Assembly: GCA_021298815.1 (NCBI GenBank)
Contig: JAJTHE010000049.1
Span: forward strand, 1 to 64,000
Direction of reading: 5' to 3'
Source: Betaproteobacteria bacterium
Lineage (GTDB): Bacteria; Pseudomonadota; Gammaproteobacteria; Burkholderiales; CAIKXV01
Length of the DNA: 64,000 nucleotides
The stretch's first letter is position 1. Each line of letters starts with the position of its first letter. The notes under the pieces are model-generated. The model made no database searches. It saw nothing but the letters and a program-made list of their open reading frames with translations, and had not been told where the DNA came from. Made by a program: the position numbers and the translations under genes. This document shows, piece after piece, positions 41,384 through 50,040 of the stretch.

Positions 41384-42166
41384 ATGCCCCGTCGCACCCT
41401 GCTCGTCCTGGCCGCGGCGGCAACCCTTCTGCTGGTTGCCGGCTGCGGTTCCGTCAATTCCATGCTCGGTGGCAATTCCGAGAAGGAAGCCATGGCCGCG
41501 CTCGAATGGTCGTACGGCAAGGGCGCGATCCGGCTCGACATCCAGTCCGACCCGAAACTCAACAACTACCACGGGGCGCCGCACACGCTGGTGCTGGGCG
41601 TTGCACAGTTCGCGGAGCCCAACGGCTTCAACCTGCTGCTGGCCGATCCGGCGGCGGTCGCCCGGCTGCTGGAAAGCGGCCGCGGCGCGCCCGGTGTGCT
41701 GGCCTTCGAGCGCTTCGTGGTCGCGCCGGGTGGCACGCGTACGCTCACGCTCGACCGCGCGGAGAAGTCGCAGTACGTCGGCGTGGTCGCCGGCTACTTC
41801 GAGTTCGACCCGCTGCAGAACGGGCGGCTGTTCCGCATCCCGGTGTCGCTGACCAGCACGGGCACGGTGACGCGCACCCGTACCGCCGTACCCGGTTCAC
41901 TGTCTATCCGGCTGGTGCTCGGCCCGCAGCGCCTGCTCGCGGCGGACACGGCCGCCGGCAAGCCGGGCGAGCCGCCGAAGCCGCCGCCGGACAAGCCCGC
42001 AGAGAAGAAGCCGGCGCCCAAGGGGCCACCGGGCAAGGCGCCAGCGGCGAAGCCGCCGCCCACGCAGCCTGCCGCAAAGGCGGATCCGAACACGGTGCCG
42101 GTCGACTTGACGACGGTGCGTCAAGCGGTCGACGGAGCCAGGACAGTGCGCCGGCTGGCGCAGTAA
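41384..42166 (+). CDS. tssJ: T6SS outer-membrane lipoprotein TssJ with proline-rich tail
   Basis: 260 residues, longer than the usual 150-190. A lipoprotein signal (LLVLAAAATLLLVAGCGS, lipobox VAGC) leads into the transthyretin-like TssJ fold (about 40-180: IRLDIQSDPKLNNYHGAPHTLV, FNLLLADPAAVARLL). Residues about 185-235 are a Pro/Ala/Lys-rich low-complexity segment, and about 25 residues follow. TssJ anchors the membrane complex to the outer membrane and binds TssM. Block two of the T6SS starts here, and tssK follows 14 bp later. No clear ribosome-binding site was found before the ATG. Confidence 0.87.
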   Translation: MPRRTLLVLAAAATLLLVAGCGSVNSMLGGNSEKEAMAALEWSYGKGAIRLDIQSDPKLNNYHGAPHTLVLGVAQFAEPNGFNLLLADPAAVARLLESGRGAPGVLAFERFVVAPGGTRTLTLDRAEKSQYVGVVAGYFEFDPLQNGRLFRIPVSLTSTGTVTRTRTAVPGSLSIRLVLGPQRLLAADTAAGKPGEPPKPPPDKPAEKKPAPKGPPGKAPAAKPPPTQPAAKADPNTVPVDLTTVRQAVDGARTVRRLAQ

Positions 42167-42180
42167 GGGGATAACGAGGC

Positions 42181-43572
42181 GTGGACAACAAACGGACGGT
42201 CTACTGGCAGCAGGGCATGTTCCTGCAGCCGCAGCACTTCCAGCTGACCCAGATGCACCAGCAGTTCCTGCTCAAGCCGGTGGTCGAGTCGGGGCTGCCG
42301 TACTTCTGGGGCATCGGCGAGCTCGAGGTCAATGCCGGCACGCTGCCGAGCAAGGTGTTCGAACTGGTGCGCGGATCGCTGCACTTCCGCGACGGCACCT
42401 ACATCGAGTTCCCGGGCAACGCGCTGATCCAGCCGCGCTCGTTCGACGGCGCATGGACCGATGCGGACAAGCCGTTCACCATCCACGCCGGCCTGCGCAA
42501 GCTGAGCGAGGTCGAGCCCAACGTGACCGTGCTCAAGTCCCTCGGCGCGGTCGGCGACGTGGCCACGCGCTACGTGACCACCACCGACCCCGAGGAAGTG
42601 TCCGACCTGTACTCCGACGGGCCGGCGGCGCAGGTGAAGCGGCTGACCCACGTGGTGCGGCTGTTCTGGGAGGACGAGCTCGCCAACGCCGACAACTATG
42701 AGACGATCCCGATCGCGCGCCTGGAGCGCGACGGCGACACGATCCGCCTGTCCTCGCGCTTCATCCCGCCCTGCGTGGCCTCGGGCGGCTCCGACACGCT
42801 GCTGCGGCTGGTGAAGGAGATCCGCGACTCGATCGCCGGGCGCACCCGCCAGCTGGAGGAATTCAAGGCCCCGCGCGAGATGCAGAAGGCCGACTTCGAC
42901 GCGAGCTACATGGTCTACCTGCTCGCGCTGCGCTCGCTCAACCGCTACGTGCCGCTGCTGTTCCACTACACCGAGACCCGCCAGGTGCACCCGTGGGTCA
43001 TCTACGGCGCGCTGCGCCAGATGATCGGCGAGCTGTCCTCGTTCTCGGAGCGCTTCAACATGCTGGGCGAATCGGGCGAAGGCGAGTCGAACCTGCCGGC
43101 CTACGACCACCAGGACATCGGCCGCTGCATGGGCGCGGCGGCCTCGCTGGTCACCCAGATGCTCAACGAGATCACCATCGGACCCGAGCTCCTCGCCCAC
43201 ATGAAGCTGGTCGAGCCGGGCCAGTACGTGGCCGAGCTGTCCAAGGCCTTCTTCGGCCCGCGCAACCGCTACTACTTCGTGATGCGCACCGAGGGCGACC
43301 CGGACGCCGCGGTGCGCTCGTTCCTGGCCGAGGCGAAGATCGGCACCGTCGACCAGCTGCCGACGCTGATCAGCCGTGCGCTGCCCGGCATCGAGGCAAT
43401 CCACCTGCCGGTGGCACCGCAGGGCCTGCCGCGGCGCGCCTACTCGATCTACTTCCGGATCGAGCAGGTCAGCGAGGAATGGTCCGAGGTCGAGCAGGAC
43501 GGCAACCTCGCCGTCTACTGGTCCAGCGCACCCGACGACGTCAGCATCGACGTCGTGGTGCTGAGGAGGTAA
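42181..43572 (+). CDS. tssK: T6SS baseplate-membrane connector TssK
   Basis: 463 residues, standard length; starts with GTG at 42181. The opening is diagnostic: VYWQQGMFLQPQHFQLTQMHQ, followed by ARLERDGDTIRLSSRFIPPC and the closing SIYFRIEQVSEEWSEVEQDG. TssK trimers join the baseplate to TssL/TssM in the cytoplasm. tssL starts 3 bp after the stop. Confidence 0.96.
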   Translation: MDNKRTVYWQQGMFLQPQHFQLTQMHQQFLLKPVVESGLPYFWGIGELEVNAGTLPSKVFELVRGSLHFRDGTYIEFPGNALIQPRSFDGAWTDADKPFTIHAGLRKLSEVEPNVTVLKSLGAVGDVATRYVTTTDPEEVSDLYSDGPAAQVKRLTHVVRLFWEDELANADNYETIPIARLERDGDTIRLSSRFIPPCVASGGSDTLLRLVKEIRDSIAGRTRQLEEFKAPREMQKADFDASYMVYLLALRSLNRYVPLLFHYTETRQVHPWVIYGALRQMIGELSSFSERFNMLGESGEGESNLPAYDHQDIGRCMGAAASLVTQMLNEITIGPELLAHMKLVEPGQYVAELSKAFFGPRNRYYFVMRTEGDPDAAVRSFLAEAKIGTVDQLPTLISRALPGIEAIHLPVAPQGLPRRAYSIYFRIEQVSEEWSEVEQDGNLAVYWSSAPDDVSIDVVVLRR

Positions 43573-43575
43573 GCC

Positions 43576-44244
43576 GTGCGCCTGGTCGACTGCTACATCG
43601 ATGTCCTCGCCTACACGACGCTCTACCTGCGGCGGCCGGGCGACGACTACGACGCCTTCCGCACGCGGGTACTGACGCTGCTCGGCGACTCGAAGACCCG
43701 CGCGCTGTCGGCCGGGTTCACGCCGGACGAGTACCAGAACGCGCTGTTCGCGGTGGTCTCCTGGATCGACGAGGCGGTGATGACCGTGCCCGACTGGCCC
43801 GGCACCGCGCGCTGGCGCAAGGAACTGCTGCAGCAGTCCTACTTCGCGACCGGGCGTGCCGGCATCGAGTTCTTCACCCGGCTCGAACAGCTGGTCGCGC
43901 ACCAGCAGTCGGTGCGCGAGGTCTACTACTTCTGCCTGATGCTCGGCTTCAAGGGCAAGTACGTGACCCGCGCGCAGGAACGCGCGCTCGACGAGATCAA
44001 GGCCTACCACGTGGCGATGCTGGTGCGCGACGCACCGACGATCGCCGTCGACGAGAACGCGCTGCTGTTCCCCGAGGCCTACTCGACGCCCTCACCGGCA
44101 CGGCGCGAGAAGTCCGGAAACGGCCTGCCGACCGCCACGCTGGTGGTGATGCTGGCGCCGGTCGCGGTGCTGGTGCTGCTCTACCTCAGCTACCAGCTGG
44201 TCATCGGCAACATGGCGCGCGGCTTCGTGTCGCTGCTGGGCTGA
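43576..44244 (+). CDS. tssL: T6SS membrane complex protein TssL (DotU/IcmH), short form
   Basis: 222 residues. A cytoplasmic DotU domain (about 1-170: RLVDCYIDVLAYTTLYLR, WIDEAVMTVPDWPG, FCLMLGFKGKY) is followed by one C-terminal transmembrane helix (about 190-212). There is no OmpA-like or other peptidoglycan-binding extension, so cell-wall anchoring must come from another protein, possibly the SPOR end of TssM. It starts with GTG preceded by GGAGG, 3 bp after tssK; tssM starts 3 bp after its stop. Confidence 0.95.
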   Translation: MRLVDCYIDVLAYTTLYLRRPGDDYDAFRTRVLTLLGDSKTRALSAGFTPDEYQNALFAVVSWIDEAVMTVPDWPGTARWRKELLQQSYFATGRAGIEFFTRLEQLVAHQQSVREVYYFCLMLGFKGKYVTRAQERALDEIKAYHVAMLVRDAPTIAVDENALLFPEAYSTPSPARREKSGNGLPTATLVVMLAPVAVLVLLYLSYQLVIGNMARGFVSLLG

Positions 44245-44247
44245 CCC

Positions 44248-47200
44248 ATGGGCAAGAAGATACTCAAGGCCCTGCTGACCATCCTGTTCGTCGTCGCCGC
44301 GGCGCTCGCCTGCTGGGGACTGACGCTCTACAACCGCTGGGATGCCTGGGTCGGCATCGCGCTGTTCGTCGCCATCCTCGCGCTGGTGTTCGGCTTCAAC
44401 TTCATCAAGCGGGTGGCCTACCGCACCCGGCAACGGCTGCACGACGCCGCCGAGCGGCGCAAGGGCAAGCCCGCCGCCAGGGCCGCGGCGGCCGTGGACA
44501 TACGCTCGCAGTGGAAGGAGGCGATGGCCACGCTGAAGCGCTCCAGCCTGAGCAAGCGTGGCAACCCGGTCTACGTCCTGCCCTGGTACATGGTCATCGG
44601 GCGCGAAGGATCGGGCAAGACCACCGCGCTCACCCGGGCGCGGCTGACCTCGCCGATCAAGGAGGTGCGCCAGTCGATGCTGGTGCCGTCCACCCCCGGC
44701 ATCGACTGGTGGTACTTCGACCGCTCGGTGATGATCGACACCTCGGGCCGGTACGTCGCGGCAGAGGGCCCGGGCGATGCGCGCAGCGAGTGGACGCGCA
44801 TGCTCGGCCTGCTGGCGAAGACGCGGCGCAAGGAGCCGCTGAACGGCGTGGTGGTCACGGTCGCCGCCGACCTGCTGCTGTTCGGGACGCCGGACACGCT
44901 GGCCGAGGAAGGCCGGCTGATGCGCAACCGCATCGACGACCTGATGCGCGTGCTCGACACCAAGTTCCCGATCTACCTGGTGGTGACCAAGTGCGATTCG
45001 CTGTACGGCCTCGACGAGTGGGCGAACCGCCTGCCGCCGAAGACGCTCGACCAGCCGCTGGGCTACTGCGGCGGCGCCGAGGGCACGACCACGGCGGAGT
45101 TCCTCGACCAGGCGTTCAACAGCGTGCTCGAGCGGCTGCGCGACCTGCGCCTCGCGCTGTCGCAGCGCTTCCCGACGGTGCCGGCGGGCCTGCTGCTGCT
45201 GCCCAACGAGTTCGAGCGCCTGCGGCCCGGGCTGGAGAAGTTCTTCGCCGGCGCCTTCGGCGAGAACCCCTACCTCGAGACGCCGCTGCTGCGCGGCATG
45301 TTCTTCTGCAGCGGCCTGCAGCGCGGCGGTGCATCGTCCTATGTGCTGAAGGATTCCGGCCTGCCGGAAGAGACGACGATGCTCTCGGGCAGCGCGAACG
45401 GCCTGTTCCTGCATGACCTGTTCGACAAGGTGATCCCGGCCGACCGCAACCTGCACCGGCCGCTCGGGCGCTTCAGCCGTTGGGAGCGCATCACGCGCAG
45501 CCTGGGCTACACCGGCTGGCTGCTGGCGGCGCTCGCGGTCGCGATCGGGCTGACGCTGTCGTTCTACCACAACGTCGACACGCTGCAGCAGGTGCATGCC
45601 GACTATCCGGCGGCCGGCAAGATGAGCGGGCAGACCGCAGCCGACCTGGAGACGCTGCGCCGCCAGTACCGGGTGATCCGCGACCTGCAGGCGCGCAACG
45701 CCGAGTGGGAGACGCGCCACGTATGGCTCGGCGACGACGTGGCCGGGCTGGAGGCGTCGCTGCGCGCCCGCTTCGTGGCCGACTTCCGCAAGGCGGTGCT
45801 CAACCGGATGGACCAGCAGCTCGCGCTCAACCTCGCGCGGCTCGCCGATACCCGCGGCGAGGCGGGGCGCACGGCCTTCATCCAGTTCGTCGTACGCCGG
45901 CTGAACCTGCTGCAGGCCAGGCTCGACGATGCCGGCCTGGCCGCGCTGGCGGCGATGCCCCCGTCCTCGCCCGACGGCACCGCGGTGCTGCGGCTGGCCT
46001 CGATGGCCGGGGCCGACGACCTGTCGCCGGCCACCGCGAAGGCCTTCGACGAGCTCTATGTCGCCTACCTCGCGTGGAGCAGCGACCTCGCCGCGCTCGG
46101 CAACGAACGCGACGCGCTGCAGAAGTGGCTGCGCCAGCTCGCCCTGAGCAGCGAGAACCTGAACTGGATGGTGGCCTGGGCCAACGAGCAGGCCGGGCTC
46201 GCGCCGGTGCGGCTGAACGACTTCTGGCCCGGCGAGGCACCCGCGCAGCCGGCGCCGATGGTCGAGGCCGCGTTCACCGCGAAGGGGCTGGAGGCGATCG
46301 ACGGCTTCTTCCGCGAACTGGACGCCGCGGCCGCCGAGCCGCGCACGATGGAGGCGCGGCGCAAGCAGTTCCAGGCGTGGTACCGCGAGCAGCGCTTCGC
46401 CGCCTGGCGCCTGTTCGCAGCCAACTTCGACCTCGGCCGCGAGATGCAGAACGGCGAGGCACAGTGGCGCGCGCTGGTGCCGGCCATGGCCACGCTGCGC
46501 TCGCCGCACTTCCAGATGCTGGAACGCATCGCGCGCGAATTCGACGGCCCCGCGTTCGAGGTCGATGCGCCCGACTGGGTGCGCGTCGCGCGGCAGCTGG
46601 TCGCGATCAGGCCGACCGGGCGCAAGGACGGGCTGCTCGACGCAGCGACGCGCGCCACCGGCGTGATCAACACCGCCGGCAAGCAGATCATCGACAGCGC
46701 GATCAGCGCCGGCGTGCCGCGCGGCAAGGCGGTGTTCACCAACTACATCGAGGCCGCCAAGGCCTACGAGACCCTGTACGCACAGTTCGGCACCATCGCC
46801 AGCGAGGCGCTCGACGGCCCGGGCAAGGCGCAGAAGCTTTCTGCCGACTTCCACCTGTTCTCCGTCGACCCGGCAGTCAAGGAGTCGGCGCTGCACACCG
46901 CCTATGCAAGCCTGGAGAAGCTGAAGGCGATGATGGGCGGCGTGAAGCCGGACAACCAGCCCGCCTGGGACCTCGCCACCGGCCCGCTCAACTTCATCCT
47001 CGCCTACGTCGAGGAAGCCAGCGCCTGCATGCTGCAGAGCGCATGGGACGCCAACGTGTTCTTCCCGACCCAGGGTGCCAGTTCCGACGCCGACCTGTCC
47101 GAGCAGCTCTACGGCGCGAAGGGCAGCGTCTGGACCTTCGCCAACGACACCGCGCGCCCGTTCCTGCAGCGCACCGCCACCCGCTATGCCCCGGTCCAGA

Positions 47201-48534
47201 CGCGCGGCATCCAGCTCGCCTTCACCCCCGAATTCCTCGCCTTCGTCAACGACGCCAACGCACAGCGCGTGGCGCAGGCCGAGGCGCTGCGCCAGGCCGA
47301 GGCGGACCAGAAGCGCCAGCAGCTTGTGCAGCAGCGCCAGCAGCTCGACCGGCAGCGCAAGCAGGTGGACAAGCAGAAGCGCGAACAGGCGCTGGAACGG
47401 CGCCAGCAGGACGTGCAGAAGCAGTTGCGCGGGCTGGAGCAGGCAGCTGCGGAATCGAAGATGGCGATGGAACTGCTGCGTGCCGCAGTGTATCCGGTGA
47501 CGATCAGCGCGCTGCCCACCGGCGTCAATCCGGAGGCGAAGGCAAGGCCGTTCCAGACCACGCTCACCGTGCAGTGCGCGCCGAACCCGACGGTGCTGAA
47601 CAACTTCAACTTCCCGCTGAACATGACGCTCAACTGGTCGGCGGCGACCTGCGGCGACACCACGCTGCAGGTGAAGGTCGAGGACGTGACGCTGGAGCGC
47701 CGCTACCCCGGTGCCCAGGGCTTCTCGCGCTTCGTCCAGGACTTCTTCTCCGGCGAGCGGGTGTTCTCCGCCGCCGAGTTCCCGGCGCAGCAGGCACGCC
47801 TGGCCGCGCTGGGCATCACCGCGATCGGCGTGCGCTACACCTTCGCCGGCCAGGAAGCGGTCCTGCGCAACGCCGAGCAGCAGGCGGCGTTCTCCCAGCT
47901 GGACACCCAGCGACAGAAGGAACGCCAGCGCCTCGAGGCGCTGCGCGAGCGCGTCGAACTCGAGATCCAGGAAGAGAAGCGCAACGACCTCGCGGTGAAG
48001 TCGACCGAGATCAGCGAAGACCGTAACGACGTCAGCCGCCGGATCGAGGAACTGTCGGCGCCGGCGATGATGTCCGAGCCGTCCGTTCCGCGGAAGATCG
48101 TCGCCTGCTGGGAAGCGCCGGTACGGCGCAGCCCGCTGGTCGGTCAGCCAACTGCCGCGGCGATGCAGCGTACGGCAATTCAGCGGGCAGCGCAGCCTGC
48201 GCCGGTTGCCGTCGTCGTGCCTGCCGTGGCGCGCGAGCGCCCGGCCGCGCAACAGCCGGCCACGCCGGTACCGGGCACGCCCGACGGCCAGGCATACTGG
48301 GTGCAGGTCGGACTGTTCCGCGAAGACGTCGTGGATGCCCTGCTCAAGCGCCTGCAGGCGGCGCAGATCGAGGTGCGCGTATCCACGGTGACGCTGCGCG
48401 ACGGATCTACCTACCAGCAGGTCCGCAACGGCCCGCATGCGGACATCGAGAGCGCGCGACGGACGGCCGATCGCGTGGACGAAGTACTCCGGCTGAAGTC
48501 GCTGATCATGAAGCGACCGCTGGCGGGCGGCTGA
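44248..48534 (+). CDS. tssM: T6SS membrane complex protein TssM (IcmF) with C-terminal SPOR domain
   Basis: 1428 residues, longer than typical TssM. Two N-terminal helices (about 5-27 and 33-52) are followed by a cytoplasmic NTPase-like domain with an intact Walker A (GREGSGKTT, about residue 115). A third helix is at about 419-440, then a large periplasmic part. At about 1010-1065 there is a strongly charged Gln/Arg/Lys coiled coil, then a beta domain and a Pro/Ala linker. Residues about 1350-1421 read as a SPOR domain (AYWVQVGLFRED, then TYQQVRNGPHADIESARR), which normally binds denuded peptidoglycan. TssM spans the envelope between TssL and TssJ. The fusion is within one uninterrupted frame. 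Confidence 0.93.
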   Translation: MGKKILKALLTILFVVAAALACWGLTLYNRWDAWVGIALFVAILALVFGFNFIKRVAYRTRQRLHDAAERRKGKPAARAAAAVDIRSQWKEAMATLKRSSLSKRGNPVYVLPWYMVIGREGSGKTTALTRARLTSPIKEVRQSMLVPSTPGIDWWYFDRSVMIDTSGRYVAAEGPGDARSEWTRMLGLLAKTRRKEPLNGVVVTVAADLLLFGTPDTLAEEGRLMRNRIDDLMRVLDTKFPIYLVVTKCDSLYGLDEWANRLPPKTLDQPLGYCGGAEGTTTAEFLDQAFNSVLERLRDLRLALSQRFPTVPAGLLLLPNEFERLRPGLEKFFAGAFGENPYLETPLLRGMFFCSGLQRGGASSYVLKDSGLPEETTMLSGSANGLFLHDLFDKVIPADRNLHRPLGRFSRWERITRSLGYTGWLLAALAVAIGLTLSFYHNVDTLQQVHADYPAAGKMSGQTAADLETLRRQYRVIRDLQARNAEWETRHVWLGDDVAGLEASLRARFVADFRKAVLNRMDQQLALNLARLADTRGEAGRTAFIQFVVRRLNLLQARLDDAGLAALAAMPPSSPDGTAVLRLASMAGADDLSPATAKAFDELYVAYLAWSSDLAALGNERDALQKWLRQLALSSENLNWMVAWANEQAGLAPVRLNDFWPGEAPAQPAPMVEAAFTAKGLEAIDGFFRELDAAAAEPRTMEARRKQFQAWYREQRFAAWRLFAANFDLGREMQNGEAQWRALVPAMATLRSPHFQMLERIAREFDGPAFEVDAPDWVRVARQLVAIRPTGRKDGLLDAATRATGVINTAGKQIIDSAISAGVPRGKAVFTNYIEAAKAYETLYAQFGTIASEALDGPGKAQKLSADFHLFSVDPAVKESALHTAYASLEKLKAMMGGVKPDNQPAWDLATGPLNFILAYVEEASACMLQSAWDANVFFPTQGASSDADLSEQLYGAKGSVWTFANDTARPFLQRTATRYAPVQTRGIQLAFTPEFLAFVNDANAQRVAQAEALRQAEADQKRQQLVQQRQQLDRQRKQVDKQKREQALERRQQDVQKQLRGLEQAAAESKMAMELLRAAVYPVTISALPTGVNPEAKARPFQTTLTVQCAPNPTVLNNFNFPLNMTLNWSAATCGDTTLQVKVEDVTLERRYPGAQGFSRFVQDFFSGERVFSAAEFPAQQARLAALGITAIGVRYTFAGQEAVLRNAEQQAAFSQLDTQRQKERQRLEALRERVELEIQEEKRNDLAVKSTEISEDRNDVSRRIEELSAPAMMSEPSVPRKIVACWEAPVRRSPLVGQPTAAAMQRTAIQRAAQPAPVAVVVPAVARERPAAQQPATPVPGTPDGQAYWVQVGLFREDVVDALLKRLQAAQIEVRVSTVTLRDGSTYQQVRNGPHADIESARRTADRVDEVLRLKSLIMKRPLAGG

Positions 48535-48542
48535 GCACCCGG

Positions 48543-48569
48543 GCCGGTCGCCTTTGCTGGGCGACCGGC
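48543..48569 (+). terminator. Perfect hairpin after tssM
   Basis: 10-bp stem GCCGGTCGCC / GGCGACCGGC with a 7-nt loop, just after the tssM stop. There is no U run, so it may only pause or stabilise the message. The next lipoprotein gene starts 58 bp further on. Confidence 0.4.
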
Positions 48570-48627
48570 ACGAGCGACTGCAGGCCGGGCTAAAGATAGG
48601 CCCGGCGCGCTCGTTAATGAGTGCACC

Positions 48628-49149
48628 ATGCGCCTCCCTTCGAACACGCCCGCCCCCTCGCGCACCGGTTTCCGGTGGCTGCGCGCCGCGACAACCGTCG
48701 CCGCGGCCGCCTCGCTGCTGCTCGCGGCCGGCTGCAGCACCACGCCCACGGAACTGGCCAACCGGGTGCTGCCCTCGAGCCCGCTGCTGCCGGACTACTC
48801 GCTGCCGATCTCGCGGTCGCTGAGCATCCCGCTCGAATCCGCGGTGGCCGCGGCGCTGGTCTACTGGTTCGTCGATCCGCTCGGGCCGAACTGGGAAGTC
48901 GCGGAGCGCCGGATGTCGCCGACGCTGGTCCACCTTTCGCTGCGCAAGAAGCGCATCGCCACCGGCGGCGATGGCGAGCCGCCGCAGATCGTGCGCCGGC
49001 GTGCGACCGAGCTGGCGATCCAGGCAGGCGTCCGCGGCTACCAGATCCTCGAGTACAGCGAATCGACCGAGTCGGAAACCATCGGTACCCGGCGCGTGAC
49101 GACGGCGCTGGTGAAGCTCACCGACGCAGGGCCGGTACGCATCCAGTGA
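48628..49149 (+). CDS. Small lipoprotein downstream of tssM
   Basis: 173 residues. A long signal region ends in a lipobox (SLLLAAGCSTT, Cys at about 36). The mature part has a short hydrophobic stretch (SAVAAALVYWFVD) and a beta-rich domain (SPTLVHLSLRKKRIA to VKLTDAGPVRIQ). I do not recognise the family. It follows tssM by 93 bp on the same strand, and the hairpin at 48543-48569 lies between them. It may assist assembly of the T6SS membrane complex; no specific role can be read. Confidence 0.72.
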   Translation: MRLPSNTPAPSRTGFRWLRAATTVAAAASLLLAAGCSTTPTELANRVLPSSPLLPDYSLPISRSLSIPLESAVAAALVYWFVDPLGPNWEVAERRMSPTLVHLSLRKKRIATGGDGEPPQIVRRRATELAIQAGVRGYQILEYSESTESETIGTRRVTTALVKLTDAGPVRIQ

Positions 49150-49158
49150 CCGTGGCGG

Positions 49159-50040
49159 TCAGCGCCGGCGCACGATGCCGAGGATGGCCGACGAGTCGAG
49201 CCTTTCGCCGCCGGCCTTCTGCAGCGCACTGAACGTCTGGGTGGCGATCGCCACGCCCGGCAAGGCGATGCCGGCGCGGCGCGCTGCATCGAGCACGATG
49301 CGCAGGTCCTTCCAGTGCAGCCTGGACTCGACGCCCGCCTTCGTGTCCCCGGTGGCCATCTTCGGACCCATCACTTCGAGCATGCGGCTGGCGGTGGTGC
49401 CGCTGCGCAACGAATCGAGCAACGCCTGCGGATCGATGCCGTGCGCCTCGGCAAGGCAGAACGCCTCGGCCATGCCCTGCAGCGTCACGCAGATCGCGAG
49501 CTGGTTGGCCGCCTTGGCCACCTGCCCGGCGCCACAGTCGCCGACATGGACCAGGGTGCGGCCCACGGCCTGGAGCAGCGGCCGTGCCCGCTCGAACGCG
49601 TCGGCGTCGCCGCCGGCCATGATCGACAGCGAACCGGCGATCGCACCTGCCTCGCCGCCGGACACCGGCGCATCGAGCATCTGCACCGACTGCGCGGCCA
49701 GCCGGGCGGCGCAGGCGCGCGCGGTCGACGGCGAGATCGTGCTGTGGTCGATAACCAGCGAGCCGGGCGCCAGGCCCTCGGCGGCACCGCCAGGCCCGAA
49801 CAGCACCTGTTCGACATCCGCATCGGCGGTGACCACCGTGACCACCGCGTCGCACCGCGCCGCGAGCTGCGCGGGCGAGGCGCAGGCGGTGGCGCCCTCG
49901 GCGACCAGCGGTGCCGTGGCGGCCGCGCGCCGCGCGAACACCGACACCTGGAAGCCGGCACGCAGCAGGTTGGCGGCCATCGGCCGTCCCATCACGCCCA
50001 GGCCGATGACGCCGACCCTCATGGCGCTCGTTGCGCTCAT
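49159..50040 (-). CDS. NAD(P)-dependent beta-hydroxyacid dehydrogenase (3-hydroxyisobutyrate dehydrogenase family)
   Basis: 293 residues with all family motifs. The N-terminal dinucleotide fold has VGVIGLGVMGRPMAANLLRAG. The substrate loop is DAPVSGGEAGAIAGSLSIM, and the catalytic lysine lies in GAGQVAKAANQL. A helical C-terminal domain follows. Such enzymes oxidise 3-hydroxyisobutyrate, tartronate semialdehyde and related acids. Its start overlaps the stop of the exported-protein gene (ATGA), as last gene of a four-gene operon led by a UbiD-type decarboxylase. The substrate cannot be named from sequence. Confidence 0.9.
   Translation of the reverse strand: MSATSAMRVGVIGLGVMGRPMAANLLRAGFQVSVFARRAAATAPLVAEGATACASPAQLAARCDAVVTVVTADADVEQVLFGPGGAAEGLAPGSLVIDHSTISPSTARACAARLAAQSVQMLDAPVSGGEAGAIAGSLSIMAGGDADAFERARPLLQAVGRTLVHVGDCGAGQVAKAANQLAICVTLQGMAEAFCLAEAHGIDPQALLDSLRSGTTASRMLEVMGPKMATGDTKAGVESRLHWKDLRIVLDAARRAGIALPGVAIATQTFSALQKAGGERLDSSAILGIVRRR

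Noticed and set aside
44092..48933. Long minus-strand open frame (about 1600 codons) opposite tssM
   Set aside because: Shadow of the tssM codon pattern; no domain or ribosome-binding site.
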